Assembly (NCBI RefSeq): GCF_025264645.1
Contig: NZ_CP073696.1
Coordinates: 4,402,001-4,466,000, forward strand
Direction: 5' to 3'
DNA: 64,000 nt
Origin: Edaphobacter lichenicola
Lineage (GTDB): Bacteria > Acidobacteriota > Terriglobia > Terriglobales > Acidobacteriaceae
The notes under the pieces were generated by a model. The model did not search any database and had not been told where the DNA came from. It saw only the letters and a program-made list of their open reading frames with translations. The translations under genes and the position numbers were made by a program. Shown here in pieces: positions 54,247-62,661 of this stretch (positions are counted from its first letter, which is position 1; every line of letters starts with the position of its first letter).

Positions 54247-56490
54247 TCACGGAATCCGCTCCAGAACCAAAGCAGTGCTGTCATAATCGCCCACGAGCTT
54301 CAGGTTTACACCCGCGCCCATCAACACGGAGCCCGATAGAACCGCCTCGCCCGCATACTTCTCCGGGTCCAACGCACGAAGACGGTACATCGCGGCGGGC
54401 TCAAGCCCACGCAGGGGCACAGTGGGGTAGGGCAGCAGCAATCGCTGGCTATGCTGAAACGCCAGCAACACGGCCTGTGAGCCGTCCTGCGCGACGTACT
54501 CCATCTGCGAGGCATCGCCTGTCAGCGGCGATGCAAGCCGATACAGCTTGCCCTGTTGCACCGTAGTCCGAATGGTTTTGTAAAAGTCTGTGATCTTCGC
54601 CGAAAGCGCCATGTCGGCATCGGAAAACTTCGTCAGGTTTGCCCCAATGCCCAGCGCGCCCTGCATCGCCACAACAAAGCGATACTGCAGCGGAACCATG
54701 CGGTGATCCATGCTTGGAACATCCGTCACCCAAGCCACCATGGTCTGCGGCGTGTACGCCTGCGTGTAGCCATACTGAATGTTCTGACGGTCGAGCGCGT
54801 CCGTATTATCACTCGGCCACACCTCATCCGTACGCTCAAGAATGCCGAGGTCAACACGCCCGCCGCCGCTCGAGCAGGACTCGATCTCGAGCTTCGGATG
54901 CTTCGCGCGAAGCCGGTCGATCACGTCATACAGGTTCCGCACAGCTTCGATATAGATTGCCTTTTCCGCGTCCGTATTCGGGTGCTCCGGCGACGAGCCC
55001 GGCGCCATATTCCAGCCCGGCTCCGACCAGATGCGGTTATAGTCCCACTTCAGAAAAGCAATATCGTTCTCGCTCACCAGCTTGTCGAGCCAGTGGAACA
55101 TCCACTCCTTCACGTCCGGCCGGGCCAGGTTCAACATCAGCTGATGCCGCTCCTCCGAGTGTTCGCGATTCGGAAACTGCATCGCCCACTCCGGATGCTG
55201 ACGATAGAGATCGCTGTCTGGATTCACCATCTCCGGTTCCACCCAGATGCCGAAGTCCATACCGAGCGCATGCACGCGATCGATGACCGGTTTCAACCCC
55301 TGCGGAAACTTCTTCGGCGTGATCGTCCAGTCGCCAAGTCCGGCGTGGTCGTCGTCACGCTTGCCGAACCAGCCATCATCGATCACAAACCTTTCCACAC
55401 CCACCTTCGCGGCACGTTCGGCGAGCGCGATCTGCGTGTCGCCGGTAAAGTTCATCTCCGTCGCCTCCCACGAGTTGTAGATGATCGGACGCGGCTTCGG
55501 CTCACGCGCTTCACCGCGCTTGGGCAGGATCTCCTGCAACTGAAGTTGGCTCAGGATGCGCGACGCCTCGCCATCGCCGCCATCCGTATACCCCGCGTAG
55601 AACTTCGGTGTCTCCAGCGATGCCCCGGCTGCAAGCGTCCAATGAAAGTCGAACGAATTGTAGCCGCCCGTCACCCGCGGCTGGCGCAGCGAAGTATATT
55701 CGGTGACGATCTGCCAGTTGCCGCTCCAGCCAAGCTCCCCAAACCACACCGGGCCGCTCTCTTCAGTCGTCTCCCCCTCTTTCCCGATCGAAAACCACGG
55801 GTTCGCCTCATGCGACGTGTGTCCTGTCCGGCTCTCCTGCACGCTCTTTCCCGTCTTCAGCGGCTCCTCATTCAACTGGAACTCACCGCCCCACATCCCC
55901 GTCAGCCAGCGATGCGTATAACCTGTGCCCGCGGGCAGATTCCACGCAGCCGACGCGGCATTCTCAATCCCGAAGCTGCCTTTCCCGATATTTTCGATGC
56001 GCGACCACCGCGCCAGCACGCCCTGCGGAAAAGTCTTGTAGTACAGATGGACGCGCAGCGGCTCATTCGTATCCTTCAGGACGATCTCAAGCTCCGACCC
56101 CGTCACCTTTGCCGACTCGTATTTGAGAATCAGCGTCCGATCCCCGTTCGGCGAATTAACTTTGAGCGCCGTCTCGGGAAATATCCCTGCGCCGTATGCC
56201 GGATACTCCTGCGGCGTTGTCGCTGCTGGAGAATACTGCGAAGCGCGTTCTGGCAGGCTCTTCGCCACCGGCACCAGGCCGCGCTCGTTCAGCTTCGGCC
56301 CCCAGTAAAGCGATTGCAGGATGCCCTGTTCATTCACGCCCACCACGTAAGTCATCTTGCCGGCATCGAGATACCACTGCTGCCGGTCGGGTTGGGCCCG
56401 CACCGCCGTCTGAGCTGAGACAAGGCTGGGCACAAGCAGGCCCAACAACACAAAACTACGACAGGCAAAGGCTGCAACCGTTTTCAGCAC
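54247..56490 (-). CDS. Secreted alpha-galactosidase, GH36
   Basis: A 747-residue exported protein with a signal peptide ending LVSAQ. The N-terminal beta-supersandwich is followed by a TIM barrel. VERFVIDDGWFGKRDDD is the GH36 strand, FLKWDYNRIW holds the nucleophile Asp near 482, and WPSDNTDALDRQ the acid/base Asp near 560. GH36 enzymes release alpha-galactose from raffinose-type sugars and galactomannan. It starts at GTG with GGAGG five bases upstream. The neighbour gene at 58078 is a GH105 enzyme, which fits plant-polysaccharide use. Confidence 0.92.
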   Translation of the reverse strand: MLKTVAAFACRSFVLLGLLVPSLVSAQTAVRAQPDRQQWYLDAGKMTYVVGVNEQGILQSLYWGPKLNERGLVPVAKSLPERASQYSPAATTPQEYPAYGAGIFPETALKVNSPNGDRTLILKYESAKVTGSELEIVLKDTNEPLRVHLYYKTFPQGVLARWSRIENIGKGSFGIENAASAAWNLPAGTGYTHRWLTGMWGGEFQLNEEPLKTGKSVQESRTGHTSHEANPWFSIGKEGETTEESGPVWFGELGWSGNWQIVTEYTSLRQPRVTGGYNSFDFHWTLAAGASLETPKFYAGYTDGGDGEASRILSQLQLQEILPKRGEAREPKPRPIIYNSWEATEMNFTGDTQIALAERAAKVGVERFVIDDGWFGKRDDDHAGLGDWTITPKKFPQGLKPVIDRVHALGMDFGIWVEPEMVNPDSDLYRQHPEWAMQFPNREHSEERHQLMLNLARPDVKEWMFHWLDKLVSENDIAFLKWDYNRIWSEPGWNMAPGSSPEHPNTDAEKAIYIEAVRNLYDVIDRLRAKHPKLEIESCSSGGGRVDLGILERTDEVWPSDNTDALDRQNIQYGYTQAYTPQTMVAWVTDVPSMDHRMVPLQYRFVVAMQGALGIGANLTKFSDADMALSAKITDFYKTIRTTVQQGKLYRLASPLTGDASQMEYVAQDGSQAVLLAFQHSQRLLLPYPTVPLRGLEPAAMYRLRALDPEKYAGEAVLSGSVLMGAGVNLKLVGDYDSTALVLERIP

Positions 56491-56649
56491 AAGGTCCTCC
56501 AGGCATGGAATCGTACAAGCAATCTACGTGCGCGAAACAACATTAATCAACTCGCATGCCTGAACGGGCAAAGGAAATTGGCAATTGTCCCCGTGAAGTC
56601 AGGTCTTCGGCAAGTTCATCTCTAGATGAGAAATACCAGGCGATCCGCT

Positions 56650-56715
56650 CATTCACTTTCCATAAAGAGAAATCATTCTCCACAATGCGAGCGGCAAGTC
56701 CACGCACTCATTGCA
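56650..56715. repeat. 66-bp direct repeat, copy A
   Basis: Aligns with 58020-58085 without gaps at about 52 of 66 positions, with the longest identical blocks AAATCATTC, CCACAATG, AGCGGCAAGT and CGCACTC. It lies about 160 bases upstream of the GH36 start. The second copy covers the end of the GH105 gene. Confidence 0.65.
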
Positions 56716-56783
56716 CGAATGACATGCATCGATTGATCTCGCGCGCGTATCGGGTCCGGACCTTTGCGAGAAAGATGAACCAG

Positions 56784-56818
56784 CCACCTCCCTGCCGCAC
56801 AACAACCGGGGGAGGTGG
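56784..56818 (-). terminator. Hairpin, possible terminator of the 57075 gene
   Basis: Perfect arms CCACCTCCC (56784-56792) and GGGAGGTGG (56810-56818), with a pyrimidine-rich tail on the minus strand. It lies about 250 bases past the stop of the minus-strand gene at 57075. Confidence 0.4.
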
Positions 56819-57074
56819 TCAATCTCCGTGAAGCCGTCTCTCCGGCAACTTCGCCTCCAACTTCCCGCAAACCCATCTTTCGGGAGGTATCGATAGGCAT
56901 CTCATCGTCGATGAGTGACTCGCCTATCTCTCACTCGTCGAGAAGGTGAGCCGGATGGCCTCCGACTTGCCATCATCAGGAGATAGATAACGAGAAGCGC
57001 GTTTACCGGTACAAATGTTCAGGTCCGCGATTCACTCGCATAGGGAAACTGCACTAGCCTAGATGCTGCCTCGA

Positions 57075-57776
57075 TCAGAGAGAGCCCCTGGATGGCTTAA
57101 GTTGCTGAACAACAGCGACAAGAGCACTCCAGCCTCCGAGCAAAACCGCCCAGAATGCCACCGCAGGCCAGCCATGACGATTTCGAGCGTACAGATTCCA
57201 ATATGAATTCTGATCTTGGTGAACGCTATTCTGTTGACTTATGAAGTCACCCGCAGTGTTTGTGTCCGATGTCTGGATGGACTGATTCCGTGTATCAAAC
57301 ACGAAGTTTCTAACGTGATCGGTGCCCTCTGGCTGGAACTGCGACTTCGAGTCCAGATAAGTGCCAATGAACTGCCCATCGTGAAACTCCAGATCAATGA
57401 TTCCACGAACGTAACCACGCCCGACCCATGGAATACCCGTGGTCACTCCCGGCGCATGAACATACCCAGAGTAAGTGTTCAGACTTCCTACCACGTAGCC
57501 GTTCGGCAGAGTGACGTAGGGGTCAGGGCTGTAGCCAACGCTTTGATGAGCGAGGTGATTGGAAATGAACGCGTGTAAGACCAGTGTCGCGACCAGCCAT
57601 CCTAGAGCCAGAAATGGCGCGGCTGCATTGAATATGCGATAGCGTTTGGCAGCATAGGTTGAGTCTGGGAAAGAGCGCTTCGCGAACCTAAATAGGCTAA
57701 TCGAAAGAACGATGCCAACGATCGTAAGGATGAATCCCCACGTCAAGAATGCCATTACAACCGCGAATCCTGCCAT
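57075..57776 (-). CDS. Hypothetical membrane protein
   Basis: A 233-residue protein with helices near the N-terminus (VVMAFLTWGFILTIVGIVLS, then FLALGWLVATLVLHAFI) and one at the C-terminus (VAFWAVLLGGWSALVAVV). Between them is a polar domain of about 120 residues (PYVTLPNGYVVGSLNTYSG onward). It may be a membrane-anchored binding protein. It lies between the two direct repeats, in a segment that may have been inserted into a GH105-GH36 pair. Start: ATG at 57776; a GTG one codon earlier is possible. Confidence 0.55.
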   Translation of the reverse strand: MAGFAVVMAFLTWGFILTIVGIVLSISLFRFAKRSFPDSTYAAKRYRIFNAAAPFLALGWLVATLVLHAFISNHLAHQSVGYSPDPYVTLPNGYVVGSLNTYSGYVHAPGVTTGIPWVGRGYVRGIIDLEFHDGQFIGTYLDSKSQFQPEGTDHVRNFVFDTRNQSIQTSDTNTAGDFISQQNSVHQDQNSYWNLYARNRHGWPAVAFWAVLLGGWSALVAVVQQLKPSRGSL

Positions 57777-57803
57777 CACGGCATTCTACTTCTTGGCACC
57801 AAA

Positions 57804-58022
57804 TCAGCTACGCTGAGCATTCGGCTCAACATAGGTAACGGCAAGTCGGCTTGTGTTTACTAATCCTGTTTCCTGCGAAATCTCGACTGGTGGGAACAGG
57901 CCAATGCATTTCCATGTAACTTCGAAGACGTCGACCTGATGTAACGACAAATCGGGGTTCCTGCAAAGTCCGCTTACCGTCAAGGTCACTTCTCGAGTGT
58001 GCTCATAGGCAGATTCACTCAT
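57804..58022 (-). CDS. Small hypothetical protein
   Basis: A 72-residue frame with GGAAGAG five bases before the ATG. The start falls inside direct-repeat copy B. No domain is recognised and no homologue comes to mind; it could be a fortuitous frame. Confidence 0.3.
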   Translation of the reverse strand: MSESAYEHTREVTLTVSGLCRNPDLSLHQVDVFEVTWKCIGLFPPVEISQETGLVNTSRLAVTYVEPNAQRS

Positions 58023-58085
58023 TCACTCTTCCGGAGAGAAAATCATTCACCACAATGGGAGCGGCAAGTGCCCGCACTCAGTGCA
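58020..58085. repeat. 66-bp direct repeat, copy B
   Basis: Matches copy A at 56650-56715. It overlaps the last codons and the stop of the GH105 gene and continues into the downstream gap. The two copies bracket a 1.3 kb segment. Confidence 0.65.
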
Positions 58086-59181
58086 TATCGTCCCGTATCA
58101 GCGCATCCGCCGCCCACATCACCGGAGCCTGCCCATGGAAGTCTCCCGTCCGTCGCTTACGCGCAAGATAGTAAGCCAGGTCATCCTTCTTCCCCGTCCC
58201 CTCGCACACCTGCGTCACATCGTTGTTCTGATCCACATACCCCACCACTGCAATCCATCCACGCCGAGCCGCAGGCCCATAGGTCTTCGCGTCCAGCCAC
58301 CCATGCTTCACGCCCGTAATCATCGCAAAGCTGAACATCGCCGAACTCGAACTCTCCGGCCACGCCTCGTCATGGTCGATCAACTCCCGCCACATCCCAT
58401 CCTTCCCCTGGTACTGCAGCAACGCACTCATCATTAGCCGATAGCCCTTTAAAATCCGCGCACGATCCGGATGATTCTCCGGCAGCGACCGCAGCATCTC
58501 CGCCATCCCCGCCGCAACCCACCCATCTCCGCGTCCCCAGAAGTACTTCACGTCCGGCGCGTGATAGAAGAGTCCATTCGTCTGCTGCAGCTTATCCAGG
58601 TAAGACACCATCTCCTTCGCATCCCGATCCAGATACTTCTTATCCCCCGTCGCCCGATATGCTTCGAGCTGCAGCATCGTCAGCATATACATGTCGTCGA
58701 TCCAGTAACGAGTCTCGCCCGACAGCCCATCTGATTGCGGACTCTCCCACTGCCGGTCTGCCCACCACACACCCTCCTTCAAAAACTTCGCATCCTTCGT
58801 CTGCACCGCAATCTCCAGCGGCACCACCCCAAAGATCGAATCATCCACATGATGCCGCTCAGGCCGTCGTTCAGCCTCCGCACCACCCGGCATCAACGGC
58901 TCAAACTTCTTGGTCAACTTCTCCCGCAGCGCATCGTCATGCGTCAACTGCGCAAACGTCAACGCGCCATACCAGGCACAAATCTCGGAGTAGTGAATCG
59001 TCTTCGTGTACTGGTGAGGACTCGTCACAAAGTGCTCCGCCAGTTGCTTGCCAACCTCCTGGGGTGAGTCGCCTGCTGGCCAGTCTGCAAAGGTCGTATC
59101 TTGAACAGGAGCACTCTGCGCCGAAACCACTCCCGCACAGCCCATCAACAGGCATCCAGAGATCACAAATCGTGAAAGCAT
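58078..59181 (-). CDS. Secreted GH88/GH105 unsaturated glycuronyl hydrolase
   Basis: A 367-residue exported protein with a signal peptide ending GVVSAQ. The alpha/alpha-barrel has HHVDDSIFGVVPLEIA, YWIDDMYMLTMLQ at about 159-171 with the catalytic Asp by analogy to YteR, and WGRGDGWVAAGMAEML near 220. These enzymes remove unsaturated galacturonyl residues released from rhamnogalacturonan or related polymers. GAGGTGAGG precedes the ATG at 59181. With the GH36 gene it suggests use of plant cell-wall sugars. Confidence 0.9.
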   Translation of the reverse strand: MLSRFVISGCLLMGCAGVVSAQSAPVQDTTFADWPAGDSPQEVGKQLAEHFVTSPHQYTKTIHYSEICAWYGALTFAQLTHDDALREKLTKKFEPLMPGGAEAERRPERHHVDDSIFGVVPLEIAVQTKDAKFLKEGVWWADRQWESPQSDGLSGETRYWIDDMYMLTMLQLEAYRATGDKKYLDRDAKEMVSYLDKLQQTNGLFYHAPDVKYFWGRGDGWVAAGMAEMLRSLPENHPDRARILKGYRLMMSALLQYQGKDGMWRELIDHDEAWPESSSSAMFSFAMITGVKHGWLDAKTYGPAARRGWIAVVGYVDQNNDVTQVCEGTGKKDDLAYYLARKRRTGDFHGQAPVMWAADALIRDDMH

Positions 59182-59250
59182 CCTCACCTCACAAACTTCT
59201 CTTAAGTTTCAACACCGAACATTCTACGCACAAAAATAAACTTGAAAGTC

Positions 59251-59387
59251 ATGGCGTATTTTTCATCACTCCAGCGAGTGTGTTTCTAATCACCACATTT
59301 ACCATGCAAACCACCACGTTTTGACCACCGAAAGACCACGTTTTGCACCCCACTTTTTGTAAAAACCCCTGCAAAACACCGCAACGC
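59251..59387 (-). repeat. TGGTG-rich dispersed intergenic repeat, copy 3
   Basis: Copy 3, inverted relative to copies 1 and 2. On the minus strand it reads GTGTTTTGCAGGGGTTTTTA, GGGGTGCAAAACGTGGTC, GGTTTGCATGGTAAATGTGG and ATGAAAAATACGCCA. It fills the gap between the divergent GH105 and mnmE genes, so it lies upstream of both. A minus-strand frame runs through it from inside mnmE, which is probably a coincidence of the repeat. Confidence 0.78.
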
Positions 59388-59429
59388 ACCACACCAATTT
59401 TTTCCACCCGATACCATGAAGAAAATAAC

Positions 59430-60842
59430 GTGAGCAACCCAAAAAACAACAACGGTTCCAGCGCCGATACCGAAGCTAACAAAGCCTCGGAGTTCCCGAT
59501 CGACACCATCGTCGCCATCTCCACCCCGCCCGGTCGCGCCGGCATCGGCATCGTCCGCCTCTCCGGCCCCGCATCGCGAGCCATCGCCGAACCCCTTCTA
59601 AAACTCCGTAACCCGCTCGCCCCCGCGCAGGCTCGCTTCGCCGAAATCCTTGACAACACAGGAGAAACACTCGACGAAGCCGTCGTCACCTACTTCGCCG
59701 CCCCCAACTCTTACACCTCCGAAGACATCGTCGAGATCGCCGCCCACGGCTCCCCGGTCCTCCTCGACCACCTCCTCCGCCGCTGCATCGCCGCCGGCGC
59801 CCGCCTCGCTGAACCGGGCGAATTCACCCAAAGAGCCTTCCTCTCCGGCCGCCTCGACCTCACTCAGGCCGAAGCCGTCCACGACCTCATCGAGTCCACC
59901 ACCCTCCACCAGGCACGTATCGCCGCCCAGCAACTCGGAGGCTCCCTCTCACGCCAAATCACCCCAACAAAACAACAACTTATAGCCCTCATCGCTGCCC
60001 TCGAAGCTGGCATCGACTTCGCCGAAGACGACATCGACCTCCTCCCGCAAGCCGAAATCACCGCGCAAATCGCAGCAATCCAAGCACCACTCATCGCCTT
60101 GGAGCAAACCTTCGCCTACGGTCACATCGTCCGTGACGGCTTCACCCTGGCAATCGTTGGCCGCCCAAACGCTGGCAAGTCCTCTCTCTTTAATCGCCTC
60201 GTTCAGCGCGATCGCGCCATCGTCACCGCCACGCCCGGCACCACCCGCGACCTCGTCACCGAGCGCATCTCCTTCGAAGGCATCCCCGTCGAACTCATCG
60301 ACACCGCCGGCCTCCGCCACGCCACCGATGAAGCCGAATCGATCGGCATTGAAAAATCCCGCGAGGCCATGGCTGAAGCCGATGTGGTCCTCTTGGTCCT
60401 CGACGCCACCGAACCACTTCACGAGGAGGATGAGGCCGCTATGGCCGCCTTCTCGACTCGTCCGTTTCTCATCGCGATCAACAAGCAGGACATCGCGAAC
60501 ACACCCCAGCGAGACCGCCGAATCATTCAACCCACGATAGAAACATCTGCCCTTACTGGCTCAGGTTTGAACGCACTACGCCGTGCCATCATCTCAATCG
60601 TTACGAAGCAAACGCCAAGCGCAGAGACAGCACTCCTCACAAACCTGCGTCAACAGCACTGGGTAGTAGCTGCGATCGCTGCTCTCGCCCGAGCAAAACT
60701 GGCCTCAACCGACATCATCCCCCACGAAATGGTGCTTCTCGACCTCTACGAGGCTCTCAACTCGCTCGACAGTCTCACAGGGAGCACTACAAGCGACGAT
60801 ATATTAAAGCTAATTTTTAGCAAGTTCTGCATCGGCAAATAA
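59430..60842 (+). CDS. mnmE: tRNA modification GTPase MnmE (TrmE)
   Basis: A 470-residue MnmE. The N-terminal folate-binding domain (DTIVAISTPPGRAGIGIVRL) is followed by the helical domain, the G domain with GRPNAGKSS at about 243-251, DTAG near 290 and NKQD near 350, and the C-terminal FCIGK motif whose Cys is essential. With MnmG (not in the window) it makes 5-carboxymethylaminomethyl-uridine at tRNA position 34. I chose the GTG at 59430, since upstream codons lie in repeat DNA; the ribosome site is weak. The 3' end is a known integration point for mobile islands. Confidence 0.96.
   Translation: MSNPKNNNGSSADTEANKASEFPIDTIVAISTPPGRAGIGIVRLSGPASRAIAEPLLKLRNPLAPAQARFAEILDNTGETLDEAVVTYFAAPNSYTSEDIVEIAAHGSPVLLDHLLRRCIAAGARLAEPGEFTQRAFLSGRLDLTQAEAVHDLIESTTLHQARIAAQQLGGSLSRQITPTKQQLIALIAALEAGIDFAEDDIDLLPQAEITAQIAAIQAPLIALEQTFAYGHIVRDGFTLAIVGRPNAGKSSLFNRLVQRDRAIVTATPGTTRDLVTERISFEGIPVELIDTAGLRHATDEAESIGIEKSREAMAEADVVLLVLDATEPLHEEDEAAMAAFSTRPFLIAINKQDIANTPQRDRRIIQPTIETSALTGSGLNALRRAIISIVTKQTPSAETALLTNLRQQHWVVAAIAALARAKLASTDIIPHEMVLLDLYEALNSLDSLTGSTTSDDILKLIFSKFCIGK
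60825..60842 (+). other. Putative island attachment site at the mnmE 3' end
   Basis: The 18 bases encoding FCIGK plus the stop codon are the same position that SGI1-type integrative islands use in trmE. A truncated tyrosine integrase in the expected place follows within 180 bases. No second copy of the site is visible before the window end. Confidence 0.4.
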
Positions 60843-61018
60843 CTGGGACGTCCAGCAATGTCCAAGCTGATCTTTAGCTTCGCATCAAGCTGTTTATATA
60901 CAGATATTTAGCAGCTAATAACGTCCATGAAGATCCAGCTAACGCTTCGTGTAATATTGTCCACCGATTGACCACGCTAGGTATTTGCATGCAGTTGCGT
61001 GGATAAATAAGGTGGGAA

Positions 61019-61150
61019 ATGAAGCTGACAGACATCAAGCTGAGAGCGCTGAAGCCGCGAGACACGTCAAGGTATTACGTGACCGACGGACGCGGATTGT
61101 CGATTGAAGTTTCGACAGCCTCAAGCAGCAGTAGAAGACACGATTCATAG
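61019..61150 (+). pseudogene. Tyrosine-integrase N-terminal remnant
   Basis: With an AAGGTGG ribosome site and an ATG at 61019, this 43-residue frame begins MKLTDIKLRALKPRDTSRYY and goes on to VTDGRGLSIEV. That is the start of the arm-type DNA-binding domain (DUF4102) of P4-like integrases, whose full length is about 400 residues. Homology stops near 61113 and the frame ends soon after at a stop; the catalytic domain is gone. It lies 177 bases past mnmE and reads away from it, as an island integrase would. Confidence 0.65.
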
Positions 61151-61314
61151 AGTTCGCGTGAACCGTCCTGCAGCCAATTGACTTCTATTGTCGGAATCAC
61201 GCCCGCCATCAACCAAGCGGCCTCGCACAGAGAGAGCACTTCACGCCGGCGCCAAATTTTCCACGAGTCGGCAGCTTTATTCATTACAGTTTCGATCGGC
61301 CTTATTAGTGCCAT
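61075..61314 (-). pseudogene. Minus-strand fragment fused to the integrase break
   Basis: A frame of about 80 residues containing VLSLCEAAWLMAGVIPTIEV and ELYESCLLLLLEAVE, a pattern seen in small proteins of mobile elements. Its 3' end is antisense to the integrase remnant, so a deletion junction near 61113 joined two unrelated pieces. I do not recognise a complete family. Confidence 0.3.
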
Positions 61315-61660
61315 GTTGAGGGCCGCGACTCGCCATAGCAATTGGATCTCGTAATGTTACCTACCCTCCTTTTTATATCGACGTAAACGAGACGGAGTTT
61401 GTGCGGTTTTGTTGGGATCCGGTTTTGACGGCGGGCTATCCATAGTAAAAATCGTCCTCCATACGGGAGGGCTTTTAGTCCATATCAAATAATTTGTTGA
61501 TTCTGAATGGTGGCCAGAGAGGGATCGGTCTCCCGCGCAGCTAGTGGAATCTTTAAGTTACAGATTCTAAAAGGTTGCAGTCAGAGCCGAAAGTGCCAGG
61601 ATGCCCAAACGTTCTTGCAAATCTCTTGCAAATATTCCGTTGTCGCCTTCAAGGAAAAGG
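61315..61660. other. Island-scar gap with a small hairpin
   Basis: This holds a hairpin at 61451-61477 (arms CCTCC and GGAGG, with T-runs on both sides, so a possible two-way terminator). A short basic 28-residue minus-strand frame (MDSPPSKPDPNKTAQTPSRL onward, 61357-61443) precedes GGAGGG-like sequence. I see no complete gene. Confidence 0.35.
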
Positions 61661-62608
61661 TCAGCCTTCTCCTCGAGGATCGTCATATCCGTGATGCACA
61701 TTACCGTGACGAAACCTTGATAGTAGGGCGCGCGTCTCCGCTGCGACGCGGTCCTGGAATGCTGGATCTCGCATCTGTTCCGAGCCGAGCACTAGTTGGC
61801 CCTTCTCGTCAAAGTAGACACCGGTTTTCACCGATGGATCGGTGAGGATATTGGTGACGATCCGCGCTGCTCTTTCCGGCGTGCTCCTGAATTTTGAGAA
61901 CGGAGGGAGCAGTGTCATGAGCTGGCTGAATAAGAAGCGAACAACGATGTTCGCGTCACGAGCAAGACCAGTCGCAGGTATAATTCCAGGTTCAATTGCG
62001 TCAAAGCGCAGGCGAGGAGTTTCGCGTGCGAATTTCAAGGCTGCCGCGAGGAGGCACTGCTTTGATGTGGCATAAGCGTCAACGCCCGGCATGGACGAAC
62101 CGCCCTGCAACCACTCGCCCCGGACACTTGCTTCCGCTGATAGATACCAACCGCCTTTCATACCGAGAATCTTGGCGGGCTTGCGCTCGGGATCTTCCAC
62201 GGCCGAAGCAATAAAGGTGACAATCGCGCCATCGGTAAGATGAGGGACAGTGCCTCGGTCAGCGCGAACGGCCCTAAATAGTTGGTGACAAGGCCAGATC
62301 CCAGCCCTGGGCATTTTTTCAGGACGCAAGGGAGAAATGCCAGCGTTGTTGTGCAGACCAACGATAGGCTCTACGGCTGCACGCTGAACGGACGCGAGAT
62401 CCGAGAGGTCACAGACGACGAAAACAGCGTATCCGCCCTTGGCTTCGAGATCGGTCTGCAGTTTGTGAAGCTTCTCGCGATTACGGCCCACCAGAATGAG
62501 CGTGCCGTGCTTCACCATCTCGAATGCTGTCGCAAGGCCGATACCGGACGTCGGTCCGGTAATGATGTAAGCCTTACCTTCCGGGTGGATGTTGTTGGAA
62601 TCTCGCAT
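61661..62608 (-). CDS. SDR-family oxidoreductase with an internal compensated frameshift
   Basis: A 315-residue SDR. AYIITGPTSGIGLATAFEMV is the cofactor loop, GLHNNAGISPLRP the NNAG strand, VTFIASAVED the Ser, and DAYATSKQCLLA the YxxxK. Between NNAG and Ser, residues corresponding to 62243-62319 read out of register: the expected TNYLGPFALTEAL is present in the other frame. One shift lies near the A6 run at 62314-62319 and one near 62250. The protein stays open but should lose the catalytic Asn segment. It may be inactive, or the sequence may carry paired errors. It is downstream of the TetR gene and probably cotranscribed. Confidence 0.8.
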   Translation of the reverse strand: MRDSNNIHPEGKAYIITGPTSGIGLATAFEMVKHGTLILVGRNREKLHKLQTDLEAKGGYAVFVVCDLSDLASVQRAAVEPIVGLHNNAGISPLRPEKMPRAGIWPCHQLFRAVRADRGTVPHLTDGAIVTFIASAVEDPERKPAKILGMKGGWYLSAEASVRGEWLQGGSSMPGVDAYATSKQCLLAAALKFARETPRLRFDAIEPGIIPATGLARDANIVVRFLFSQLMTLLPPFSKFRSTPERAARIVTNILTDPSVKTGVYFDEKGQLVLGSEQMRDPAFQDRVAAETRALLSRFRHGNVHHGYDDPRGEG

Positions 62609-62661
62609 ACGTATTTGTCCCCTTATTGCCTGCCTAGTCAGTCATCAACTGGCCAAGATAT

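Larger units (their letters stand above)
56491..57074. other. Gap upstream of the GH36 gene
   Basis: About 580 bases with no gene I can support. It contains one copy of the direct repeat (56650-56715), a hairpin at 56784-56818 and several short TCTCATCG/CGATGAG palindromic words around 56910-56935. Promoters for the GH36 gene are expected in the first 100 bases. Confidence 0.5.

Noticed and set aside
59249..59689. 146-codon minus-strand frame through mnmE and repeat copy 3
   Set aside because: It is antisense to mnmE and its end is repeat sequence with phantom similarity to the other copies.
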